A stretch of DNA of 21,205 nucleotides from Sulfurovum sp. GTDB taxonomy: Bacteria > Campylobacterota > Campylobacteria > Campylobacterales > Sulfurovaceae. The DNA is taken from positions 1 through 21,205 of the forward strand of contig JALSPX010000006.1 of assembly GCA_026985755.1 (NCBI GenBank). Direction: 5' to 3'. The notes under the pieces are model-generated. The model worked only from the letters and a program-made list of their open reading frames with translations. It was not told where the DNA came from and did no database searches. The position numbers and the translations under genes were made by a program. Below are positions 1 through 6,554 of the stretch, in pieces. How positions within the stretch are numbered: the first letter of the stretch is position 1; every line of letters starts with the position of its first letter.

Positions 1-94
1 TGGGATAAATGGTGCTAGTTCTTTGAGGTAGCGCTTCTGTTGCACATGCTATAAGTGAAAATAGCATCAAAAAAAATAAAAAAAATCTTCTCAT
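1..94 (-). CDS. Lipoprotein, N-terminal fragment (cut by window edge)
   Basis: The reverse strand reads from an ATG at 94 with no stop up to the window edge, giving 31 residues. They form a lipoprotein signal peptide: MRR, a Phe/Leu-rich hydrophobic stretch, then the lipobox L-I-A-C with the cysteine at about residue 17. An AGGA ribosome-binding site lies about 8 bases upstream of the ATG. The mature part seen (Thr/Ser/Pro-rich) is too short to identify a family. It is divergent from the cytochrome peroxidase unit, with which it shares an AT-rich 257-base intergenic region. Lipidation and membrane anchoring are inferred from the signal; the function is unknown. Confidence 0.65.
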   Translation of the reverse strand, partial: MRRFFLFFLMLFSLIACATEALPQRTSTIYP

Positions 95-211
95 ATGATA
101 TGTCCTAAAAAATGTATAAACTTATTTTACCTAATCTTAGGTTTGTTTTTGATGTATATTATTAGTATATATTATATTTAAAGATTTATTTTTATTTAAG
201 CTATATAAGAA

Positions 212-217
212 TATAAT
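212..217 (+). promoter_or_regulatory. Putative -10 box for the cytochrome peroxidase operon
   Basis: TATAAT lies in an extremely AT-rich stretch (about 115-270) upstream of the peroxidase gene, matching the sigma70 -10 style of Campylobacterota, where -35 boxes are weak. Transcription from here would leave a 5' leader of roughly 130 bases. The intergenic region 95-351 holds no gene that I can see. Several other AT-only hexamers are nearby, so the assignment is tentative. Confidence 0.4.
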
Positions 218-272
218 TTATCAATTAATAATTTTTTTCTTTATATTAAACTTATTAATAAATAAATTTTAA

Positions 273-280
273 AAGGAGGT
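273..280 (+). promoter_or_regulatory. Orphan Shine-Dalgarno sequence without an AUG/GUG/UUG start
   Basis: AAGGAGGT is the strongest anti-16S match in the window, but no ATG, GTG or TTG follows at 4-12 bases. An ATA at 286 sits 5 bases downstream and is in frame with the peroxidase start at 352 (22 codons, no stop). The peroxidase has its own AGGAG at 341-345, so this site may be the remnant of a leader peptide, a standby ribosome site or chance. Confidence 0.3.
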
Positions 281-351
281 AACTTATAAAAAGAATCAAT
301 ATTTTAGATAACACACGCTCTATTAACCCTATATATAAAAAGGAGAAAAAA

Positions 352-1512
352 ATGAGACTATTGAAAAAAACAATGTTATTAATTGCAAGTACACTGTTTG
401 TACATGCCCAACCACTAGGATTGCCTCCTGTTCCTATCCCTACAGATAACCCTCAAACTGACAATAAAATAAAACTTGGTGATATGCTCTTTCATGATGC
501 ACGTTTTAGTGCTGATGGTAAAGTAAGCTGTGCTACTTGTCATGCAAAAGAAAAAGCCTTTACAGACCATTTACCTGTCTCAAAAGGTTTTAGCGATAAA
601 AAAGGAACACGTATGGGGACAAGAAATGCACCGACAGTCATCAATGCTGCCTATTATACCTCTCAGTTTTGGGATGGACGAGTGCCTAGCCTGGAAGAAC
701 AATCAAAATTTCCACCTATTAATCCGGTAGAAGGTGGTTTGCACTCTTGGGATCATTTGGTGGATATGTTAAAAAAAGATGATTTTTACAAAAAAGAGAT
801 CTCCAAGGTTTTCAACATCAAACCTTCTGAAATTACGATAGAACATTTTGCAAAAGCCATCGCAAGCTTTGAAAGGACTATCATTTCAGGGAATTCAAAA
901 TTTGACCGTTATATGTATGGTGGAGAAAAAGATGCCTTAAATGCGCAGGAAAAAAGAGGCTTAGCTGTATTTTTGGGGCAGGGACGATGTGTATCTTGTC
1001 ATACAATCTCTCAGACACATGCTTTGTTTACAGATAATCAAATGCACAACCTTGGTGTAGGATTTAAAGCATTAGGTGGAAAATCATCAGAAGTAGCCAA
1101 AGAATACATTGTTATGCTTGCCAAGCAAAAAGAAAAACTGAAAGACAAAACTGGAAATAAAGTAGACAATCATGCAGCAGATGAGTTGGTACTCGCTGAA
1201 AAAAGATTTTCTGAACTAGGTCGTCTTGCAATCACACATGAAGCTGATGATATGGGAGCATTTAAAACTGTAACGCTTAGAAATATTGCTAAAACAGGGC
1301 CATATATGCATGATGGAAGTCTCTCAACACTCGAAGAGGTTGTTGAATGGTATAACTTGGGAGGTAAATTAAATTCTAATGATCCTGATACGCCATTTTT
1401 GGATGGTGGTATTAGACCGCTTAATTTGAGTGGAGAACAAATGGTAGATTTGGTTGCTTTCATGAAAGCACTTACAAGTCCAGAATTTGAAAATGTAAAG
1501 GAAACGAAATGA
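352..1512 (+). CDS. Di-haem cytochrome c peroxidase (CcpA/MauG family), periplasmic
   Basis: The family reduces H2O2 to water in the periplasm using electrons from small c-type cytochromes. The 386-residue product has a Sec signal peptide (about 1-19, ending V-H-A) and two haem c attachment sites, CATCH at 60-64 and CVSCH at 213-217. The conserved FKTxTLRN segment (about 304-311) is followed by GPYMHDGS at 316-323, where Met319 is the expected distal haem ligand of the electron-transferring haem. An AGGAG precedes the ATG by 6 bases, which supports this start. A Lys/Glu-rich insert of about 45 residues lies around 240-287, where homologues usually have a short loop. The stop overlaps the start of the metallophosphoesterase gene (ATGA), so the two are translationally coupled. 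MauG-like oxidase activity on a protein or small molecule is an alternative to peroxidase. Confidence 0.9.
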   Translation: MRLLKKTMLLIASTLFVHAQPLGLPPVPIPTDNPQTDNKIKLGDMLFHDARFSADGKVSCATCHAKEKAFTDHLPVSKGFSDKKGTRMGTRNAPTVINAAYYTSQFWDGRVPSLEEQSKFPPINPVEGGLHSWDHLVDMLKKDDFYKKEISKVFNIKPSEITIEHFAKAIASFERTIISGNSKFDRYMYGGEKDALNAQEKRGLAVFLGQGRCVSCHTISQTHALFTDNQMHNLGVGFKALGGKSSEVAKEYIVMLAKQKEKLKDKTGNKVDNHAADELVLAEKRFSELGRLAITHEADDMGAFKTVTLRNIAKTGPYMHDGSLSTLEEVVEWYNLGGKLNSNDPDTPFLDGGIRPLNLSGEQMVDLVAFMKALTSPEFENVKETK

Positions 1513-2579
1513 AAAGAAGAGAATTTTTAAAAAAAACAAGCATACTCACAGCTGGTACCATTTTACCTATGAGTTTGATTGAAGTGGCTTTTGCCAATGA
1601 GGCTGATGGAAGCAAGTCTGGAGAGAATTTTACCTTTGCTGTTATTTCAGATGCACATTTGCAGCAAATCAAAGGTACAAAGTTTGTGAGAAACTGGGAT
1701 ATGGGTCTGAAAAAAGCGGTTGCTGAATGTAACTTGATGAATCCAAAACCTGATTTTATACTTTTTGGAGGAGATCTCGGACAGCTTGGAAAGGCAGCAG
1801 AGATAGATCATGGAGCTGAAATACTTTCAGCACTAAACTCGCCAGTAAAGATGATGCTTGGAGAACATGACTATTATCTTGACTTAGGTGAGCACTGGAT
1901 GAATCGTTTTGGTGATCCCTATTATAGTTTTGATCATAAAGGTGTACATATTGTTGTACTTAATTCAATTCTTGTAGATGAAAAATGGACGAATAAGTGG
2001 AAAGATCCAATGGAAAGAATGCAAACAATGGCAGGGCTTGACGATCCAAACGGTTCTCCTTTTATGGTAGGACTGCAACAAAGACAATGGCTTAAAAAAG
2101 ATTTAGAAAATATTTCTAAAGATACCCCAATTATTGTCTTTTCTCATTCTCCTTTACAAAAACTGTACAAAGGATGGAACTTCTGGACAGATGATGCCGA
2201 ATTGGTACAAGATATCTTAAAACCTTTTAAAAAGGTTAATGTCATTTATGCACACGTACATCAAATTCAATACAATAAAATAGGAAATATCGCTTTCAAT
2301 TCTGTTATGTCAACAGCATGGCCATGGCCATATCCTGAAACATACTCACAGGGAACGCATTATATGCCTAAAATGACTATAAAAATGAATCGTGCTGATC
2401 CATTTTTTGAACGGGATGCAACAGGCTGGCAAATGATTGATGTGCATTCTGGAAGGGTTGATTTTAATTTCCAACTTCCAAACAATAAAAATAGAACAGT
2501 TGCCTATAATGAGAAAACTGAGCAACCAGAAGATATGGAGTTTCAAAAAGAGCAAATTCCACCTCAAACACACTATTAA
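1509..2579 (+). CDS. Tat-exported calcineurin-like metallophosphoesterase
   Basis: The family hydrolyses phosphomono- or diesters at a dinuclear metal centre. The N-terminus carries a twin-arginine signal (RREFLKK at 3-9, hydrophobic stretch, A-F-A at about 27-29), so the enzyme is probably folded with its metals before export. Metallophosphoesterase motifs follow in order: D48-A-H50, G-G-D89, G-E-H120-D121, S-H213 and A-H249-V-H251. The usual GNH[D/E] block reads GEHD here, so the asparagine that normally helps hold metal and phosphate is replaced. Length is 356 residues. The start overlaps the peroxidase stop by 4 bases and a cytochrome gene follows 10 bases downstream, so the three are very likely one operon. 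The substrate cannot be told from sequence. Confidence 0.87.
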   Translation: MKRREFLKKTSILTAGTILPMSLIEVAFANEADGSKSGENFTFAVISDAHLQQIKGTKFVRNWDMGLKKAVAECNLMNPKPDFILFGGDLGQLGKAAEIDHGAEILSALNSPVKMMLGEHDYYLDLGEHWMNRFGDPYYSFDHKGVHIVVLNSILVDEKWTNKWKDPMERMQTMAGLDDPNGSPFMVGLQQRQWLKKDLENISKDTPIIVFSHSPLQKLYKGWNFWTDDAELVQDILKPFKKVNVIYAHVHQIQYNKIGNIAFNSVMSTAWPWPYPETYSQGTHYMPKMTIKMNRADPFFERDATGWQMIDVHSGRVDFNFQLPNNKNRTVAYNEKTEQPEDMEFQKEQIPPQTHY

Positions 2580-2589
2580 GGAGATGATC

Positions 2590-2994
2590 ATGAAAAAAAT
2601 ATTAAAAACCATAGCGCTTTCTACACTTAGTCTATATATAACAACTATGTTGCAAGCAGATGAATTCACACAAAAAGATCTTGACCTTTGGATGGCAGAA
2701 TACAAAAGTGTTGTCAAAGAGGGACGAAAAGTATTCACTAATCCTAAATTAGGTACCAATACAGTCACTTGTAACGAATGTCATCCAAATGCTAGCAATA
2801 CGCATCCTGAAACGTATCCAAAGTTTCAAAAACAGTTGGGTAAAGTGGCTACGATGGCAGAAATGATAAACTGGTGTATTGCCAATCCTCTCGAAGGTAA
2901 AAAAATGGCTCTAGATGACCCTAGAATGACAGCACTTATAGCCTATATTACCCAAGAAAGAAAAGGAATTAAATTAGACCCAGGTAAACACTAG
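2590..2994 (+). CDS. Mono-haem cytochrome c, periplasmic
   Basis: The 134-residue protein has a signal peptide (about 1-23, ending L-Q-A) and one haem c site, CNECH at 61-65. The C-terminal part (NWCIANPLEGK, then DDPRMTALIAYI) resembles the C-terminal half of class I cytochrome domains of the SoxX/TsdA type, with Met106 or Met113 as a possible second axial ligand. The start at 2590 was chosen because AAGGAG lies 6 bases upstream and the signal peptide begins there; the frame is open further upstream, but that part overlaps the phosphoesterase gene and looks non-coding. As third gene of the operon it may be the electron donor or acceptor of the peroxidase. This partnership is inferred from position only. 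Confidence 0.8.
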   Translation: MKKILKTIALSTLSLYITTMLQADEFTQKDLDLWMAEYKSVVKEGRKVFTNPKLGTNTVTCNECHPNASNTHPETYPKFQKQLGKVATMAEMINWCIANPLEGKKMALDDPRMTALIAYITQERKGIKLDPGKH

Positions 2995-3000
2995 CAACAT

Positions 3001-3047
3001 GATGAACTATATGTTTACTAAAACGATAGTTCATCCTGATTATTTTT
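3001..3047 (+). terminator. Candidate terminator between convergent genes
   Basis: A perfect 10-bp inverted repeat (GATGAACTAT at 3001-3010 and ATAGTTCATC at 3026-3035) with a 15-base loop follows the cytochrome gene. A loose T-rich tail (3040-3047) follows on the plus strand. It overlaps the 3' end of the leftward membrane-protein gene. The stem is AT-rich and the loop large, so termination strength is uncertain. Confidence 0.45.
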
Positions 3048-3566
3048 CTCACCTATAAGCACGAACACCACCACAAACATAGGCACGCTCAATGCCAAAA
3101 TATACACAGGTGCCATCAAATACCCATGACGGTTGAGATAGAAAAATCCTAAGACCAGTACCACATATGCACCTATACGGTTGAGTGAGAGTGCGGCTTT
3201 GGTGTCACGCAAGGTTTCTGAAAGAGAGCGTCTATTTTTTTTCATCCGAGACTTCTCTTCTTTAATCGCTTCTGCCAAATCTGCTTCTGGCTCTTCTACA
3301 ATCTCTTCAGAGTAGAGATCATAGGGGTCTTCTAGTTTATCTATGGTGTCTCGTGTATCATCTATGGTAATGATGTTGTGCTCTACTCTGGCATCTACCA
3401 TACGCTTATATGATTTCATAGAAGCCAACATCACCAAAGATGCAGAGACAAAGCCTATTTGAGTATTCCAAAGCATCTTAATATCAAAAAATATTATAGA
3501 GAGTAGAATGACAACAATATCTGCTATCACAAGAGCTTTAAGTATCTTTGAATTAATACTTTTCAT
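3018..3566 (-). CDS. Conserved four-helix membrane protein, third gene of the hemL cluster
   Basis: The 182-residue protein has two N-terminal membrane helices (about 9-27 and 36-50), a charged cytoplasmic-type loop rich in Asp/Glu then Lys/Arg (about 52-128, probably helical), and two C-terminal helices (about 131-147 and 150-171). I do not recognise a named family. From memory, Campylobacter genomes have a comparable hemL / small membrane protein / membrane protein order, so this is probably a conserved Campylobacterota gene. The start at 3566 follows GAGG repeats that serve as ribosome-binding site and overlaps the end of the AtpZ-like gene by 14 bases. A longer reading frame to 3689 lies wholly inside that gene and is unlikely to be used. 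Function unknown. Confidence 0.7.
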   Translation of the reverse strand: MKSINSKILKALVIADIVVILLSIIFFDIKMLWNTQIGFVSASLVMLASMKSYKRMVDARVEHNIITIDDTRDTIDKLEDPYDLYSEEIVEEPEADLAEAIKEEKSRMKKNRRSLSETLRDTKAALSLNRIGAYVVLVLGFFYLNRHGYLMAPVYILALSVPMFVVVFVLIGEKNNQDELSF

Positions 3567-3852
3567 CCTCATCCTCATCATCTTTATAGCCTGCTTTGTA
3601 CTTGTAGCGTGGGTCATTGGCAAGCTCATCGAGTGAGGACTTTTGTTTGGCATAAGCCTTATAGACATTAGATATCGCAGCACCCACACCTATGAATACC
3701 CCTATCCACAGTGTCCACATGATACCCGTAAGCTTTTGTAATCCTAGACCAATCCCTACTCCAATGAGTATTGCCACCACAATAGAGATACCAAGGCTCA
3801 ACCCATCAGCAGCGTTGACTACTTTTTTTAGTTTTGGTTCTTCTGGTTTCAT
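3553..3852 (-). CDS. AtpZ/AtpI-like small membrane protein
   Basis: The 99-residue protein has two hydrophobic helices (about 21-41 and 44-67), the first rich in glycine (GVGIGLGL), with short Lys-rich N-terminal and acidic C-terminal tails. This is the layout of the AtpZ/AtpI (ATPase_gene1) family, which assists F-type ATP synthase assembly or, in some bacteria, cation supply to it. No atp genes are nearby; the gene is instead coupled to hemL, whose stop overlaps its ATG by 4 bases (ATGA). The acidic tail DDEDEDEKY is encoded by GATGAG repeats that also provide the ribosome-binding site of the next gene. Family assignment is by pattern, so the ATP synthase link is an inference. Confidence 0.7.
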   Translation of the reverse strand: MKPEEPKLKKVVNAADGLSLGISIVVAILIGVGIGLGLQKLTGIMWTLWIGVFIGVGAAISNVYKAYAKQKSSLDELANDPRYKYKAGYKDDEDEDEKY

Positions 3853-5144
3853 GATGCTATTATCTCTGCCATCGTCTCATGCGCAGCCTTAATCGCCACA
3901 TCTATCATCTCATCTGTCATCGCAGTACAGATAAACCCTGTCTCATATGATGAGCATGCAAGGTAAATACCACGATCGAGCATCCCTTTATGAAACTTGG
4001 CAAACATCTGCGTGTCATTATCACAAGCATCGGCGAAGTTTTTGACAGGCTTGTCGGAAAAGAAGAAGCCAAACATAGAGCCTCGTACCTCTGTGACCAT
4101 AGGCACATTGACAGCCTCTGCTGCTTTTTTAAACCCCTCTACAAGCTTTTTGGCTTTGGTGGCAAAATCTACATACACAGCAGGATTGGATTTAAGCTTA
4201 CGTAAGCTTGTAAGTCCTGCTACCATGGCTACAGGGTTACCTGAGAGTGTACCTGCCTGATAAACAGGTCCTTCTGGTGAGAGGTGAGACATAATCTCAG
4301 CACTCGCACCGAAAGCACCCACAGGCATACCTGCACCGATAACCTTACCTAGCGTCACCATGTCAGGTTTGACCGCTGAAATACCCTGAGCTCCTATCAG
4401 AGAGGCTCTAAAACCACTCATCACCTCATCAAAGATAAGCAAGGCTCCATATGTGTCACATAGAGCTCTTAGCCCTTCTAAAAAGTTTTCATCCGCAGGT
4501 ACTAGCCCCATATTCCCAGCAATGGGTTCTATAATCACACAGGCAATGTCACCCTTGGCATCGGCAAAACACTTCTCTACAGATGCCATGTCATTATAGG
4601 TCGCCAAGAGCGTATGTTTAGTCAAGTCGGCAGGTACGCCTGGGCTAGAGGGTGTGCCAAACGTAGCCAGACCAGAGCCAGCTTGAACGAGCAGTGAATC
4701 GGAGTGTCCATGGTAACATCCAGTAAATTTGAGGATATTATCACGACCAGTTACCCCACGTGCTAGACGAATGGCAGACATCACCGCCTCTGTACCAGAG
4801 CTTACAAAACGTACTTTGTCGATACTCTCGAACATCTCTACTATCTCTGAAGCGAGTTCTGTCTCTACAGTGGTTGGTGCACCAAAGCTAAGCCCTCGTT
4901 TGACGGCCTCAATCACAGATGCCTCTATCTGGGCATCACAATGACCAAAAATCAGTGGTCCCCAGCTCTGTACAAAGTCGATATATCTATTGCCATCAAT
5001 GTCAAAAAGATACGCACCCTCACCATGAGAAATAAATGGAGGTGTTCCCTCTACTCCACTAAATGCACGTACAGGTGAGTCTACACCACCGGGTATCACT
5101 GCGTATGCTTCCTCAAATGCTTTCGTACTTTGCGTGTATGCCAT
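3849..5144 (-). CDS. hemL: Glutamate-1-semialdehyde 2,1-aminomutase
   Basis: This cytoplasmic PLP enzyme converts glutamate-1-semialdehyde to 5-aminolevulinate, the last step of the C5 route to haem. The 431-residue length is normal for the family. Visible landmarks are the N-terminal GGVDSPVRAF (19-28), SSGTEA (115-120), YHGHSD (144-149), the PLP-binding I-F-D-E-V around Asp239, and T-L-G-K-V-I-G-A-G-M-P-V-G with the PLP lysine at about Lys267, then GTLSGNP (298-304). An AAGGA lies 8 bases upstream of the ATG. It is first of a three-gene overlapping cluster. Haem demand fits the cytochromes nearby, but there is no sign of shared control. Confidence 0.96.
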   Translation of the reverse strand: MAYTQSTKAFEEAYAVIPGGVDSPVRAFSGVEGTPPFISHGEGAYLFDIDGNRYIDFVQSWGPLIFGHCDAQIEASVIEAVKRGLSFGAPTTVETELASEIVEMFESIDKVRFVSSGTEAVMSAIRLARGVTGRDNILKFTGCYHGHSDSLLVQAGSGLATFGTPSSPGVPADLTKHTLLATYNDMASVEKCFADAKGDIACVIIEPIAGNMGLVPADENFLEGLRALCDTYGALLIFDEVMSGFRASLIGAQGISAVKPDMVTLGKVIGAGMPVGAFGASAEIMSHLSPEGPVYQAGTLSGNPVAMVAGLTSLRKLKSNPAVYVDFATKAKKLVEGFKKAAEAVNVPMVTEVRGSMFGFFFSDKPVKNFADACDNDTQMFAKFHKGMLDRGIYLACSSYETGFICTAMTDEMIDVAIKAAHETMAEIIAS

Positions 5145-5163
5145 CTCTTAATCCTTAGTTTTG

Positions 5164-5169
5164 TATAAT
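5164..5169 (+). promoter_or_regulatory. Putative -10 box for the TonB-like gene
   Basis: TATAAT reading right, in TTTTGTATAATTGC, lies about 75 bases upstream of the proposed TonB-like start. If it is used, transcription begins near 5176, which would exclude the TTG at 5169 as a start codon. Confidence 0.45.
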
Positions 5170-5176
5170 TGCAAAA

Positions 5177-5220
5177 ATTATCCCAAATTTTGACAATCCT
5201 ATTGCATATTTTGGGATTAT
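5177..5220. repeat. Short inverted repeat related to the ends of the 17044-17216 element
   Basis: ATTATCCCAAA-type sequence at 5177-5187 faces TTTTGGGATTAT at 5209-5220. The right arm contains the 15-mer TGCATATTTTGGGAT (5203-5217), repeated exactly at 17198-17212, and the left arm resembles the left end of the same large element. It fills the divergent hemL/TonB-like promoter region. It could be an internally deleted copy of the large hairpin or two facing promoter modules. Confidence 0.45.
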
Positions 5221-5221
5221 A
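5216..5221 (-). promoter_or_regulatory. Putative -10 box for hemL
   Basis: On the reverse strand GTGTATAATCCCAAAA gives a perfect TATAAT about 72 bases upstream of the hemL ATG. Other AT-rich candidates lie closer (GATAAT near 5176-5181), so this is one of several possible hemL promoters. Confidence 0.4.
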
Positions 5222-5243
5222 CACTATAGGCACTAAGGAGTGG

Positions 5244-6554
5244 ATTATCAGAACACTTAAAGCGTTTTTAATTACCCTACTTCTTTATCTGCTCTTGCCT
5301 TTACTTCTTTATGTACTTTTTGTTAAAAAAATAACTTTTCCTCCCTCACAAAGCCAAGAGGTAAAAATATCACTTGATCTACACTCTTTTGAATCTATCC
5401 ACGCTGAAGAGACACTAGAAAGTATACAAGAGAATCCAGAGCAGTATCAAGAATCTCTAGAAGAGATGACCAAAAAGCTATTTGAAAAAATTGCCAAAGC
5501 CAAAGATGCACAAACAGAAAGCCAGAAAACAGACGAACCCATCCAAGCACAAGAGACTAAAACCATCTCACCTGAAGAGGCGACACGAAGATTATTCAAA
5601 AGAATTGCAGACTCACAAAAAAAACGAATACCTCCTAAAAAGAGTCAAAAAGAGAAACCAAAAGAGACTATTTTAGAAAAAGCAAAGTTGGCAAAGCTTG
5701 CACAAGAAAAATTAGTAGAACAAAAACATAAAGAGGAAGTAGAAAAGGCAAAAATACAAGAGCAAGCTAAAATAGCACAACTTCAAAAACAAAAAACATT
5801 AGAAAAAGCAAAAAAAATTGCATTAGAAAAAGCAAGACTCGCAAAAATAGCCCAAGAAAAATTAATAGAAGAAAAACAAAAAGAGGCTCAAAGGCTCGCA
5901 AAATTGGCTATGATTGAGGAAACACAACGCTTACAAGAACTTGAAGAGAAACAAAAAAAAGTACAAGAAGAAAAAAACAGAGCTATAGAAAAAAAGAGAC
6001 TTACAAAACTTGCTGAACAAAAACGCCTAAAAAAGATACGTGAGAAGAAAGAGAAACAAAAAAAGGCAAAACAAAAAAAACTTGCACAAAAAAAATTACG
6101 CAAAAAAAAGTCGAACAAAAAACAAAAAACAAAAAGCAGTTTGGCTAAAGCTATTGCTAAATCTAGTTCTAGTTATGCTAAAAAACAAAATAAATCTTCA
6201 GCAGCTACAAAAATGATAAATAAATTTTATGGCTCTGAATTTAATGGATTTACGGGGACGCAAAAGAAGTTTATAAGAGAAAACTTAGGAAATATTTATC
6301 GTATTACACAACGTACACTGACACGAAATGGTTACCCAGAAGTAGCTGCACGTACCCAACAACAAGGTACACAACTTGTAACCTTTTACTTGCATCCAAA
6401 TGGTAGTATCTCAGGACTTCGTTACAAAAGACGTTTAGGATATGCCTCACTAGACAAGAACACGATGAAAATCATACAAATAGCCTACAAAAACTACCCC
6501 AGACCCAAAACAAAAACAAAAATAACTTTCTATGTAGAATATAGTTTATTTTAG
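5244..6554 (+). CDS. TonB/TolA-like energy transducer with non-AUG start
   Basis: TonB proteins carry proton-motive energy from inner-membrane ExbBD to outer-membrane receptors. Counting from 5244, there is one membrane anchor (about 8-27), a very long Lys/Glu/Gln/Ala-rich region (about 60-320) likely to form a periplasm-spanning helix, and a C-terminal TonB-type domain (about 335-436) with a VTFYLHPNGSISGLR strand pair, a LDKNTMKII helix and YPRPK. The long charged helix is more TolA-like than the Pro-rich TonB type. The only Shine-Dalgarno (AAGGAG, 5235-5240) is followed by no ATG, GTG or TTG in frame, only ATT at 5244 and ATC at 5247. TTG codons at 5169-5211 keep the frame open but lack a binding site. 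No exbB/exbD is adjacent. Confidence 0.8.
   Translation: MIRTLKAFLITLLLYLLLPLLLYVLFVKKITFPPSQSQEVKISLDLHSFESIHAEETLESIQENPEQYQESLEEMTKKLFEKIAKAKDAQTESQKTDEPIQAQETKTISPEEATRRLFKRIADSQKKRIPPKKSQKEKPKETILEKAKLAKLAQEKLVEQKHKEEVEKAKIQEQAKIAQLQKQKTLEKAKKIALEKARLAKIAQEKLIEEKQKEAQRLAKLAMIEETQRLQELEEKQKKVQEEKNRAIEKKRLTKLAEQKRLKKIREKKEKQKKAKQKKLAQKKLRKKKSNKKQKTKSSLAKAIAKSSSSYAKKQNKSSAATKMINKFYGSEFNGFTGTQKKFIRENLGNIYRITQRTLTRNGYPEVAARTQQQGTQLVTFYLHPNGSISGLRYKRRLGYASLDKNTMKIIQIAYKNYPRPKTKTKITFYVEYSLF

Noticed and set aside
1..10. TGGGATAAAT at the window edge, similar to the inverted-repeat ends
   Set aside because: It lies within the lipoprotein coding frame and only about 9 bases match; no partner arm is visible.
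129..142. Small inverted repeat ACCTAA-TC-TTAGGT in the left intergenic region
   Set aside because: The stem is very short with a two-base centre and there is no second site; too weak to call as operator or terminator.
2346..2768. Reverse-strand open frame across the phosphoesterase and cytochrome genes
   Set aside because: It is antisense to two well-supported genes and has no family resemblance or binding site.
4194..4209. Perfect 16-bp palindrome AAGCTTACGTAAGCTT
   Set aside because: It lies inside hemL and encodes an ordinary Leu-Arg-Lys-Leu stretch; it has no flanking symmetry or second copy, so it is probably chance.
5660..6120. Internal lysine/glutamate-rich repeats in the TonB-like gene
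   Set aside because: Irregular low-complexity coding sequence typical of long TolA/TonB linkers; not a tandem DNA repeat of fixed unit.
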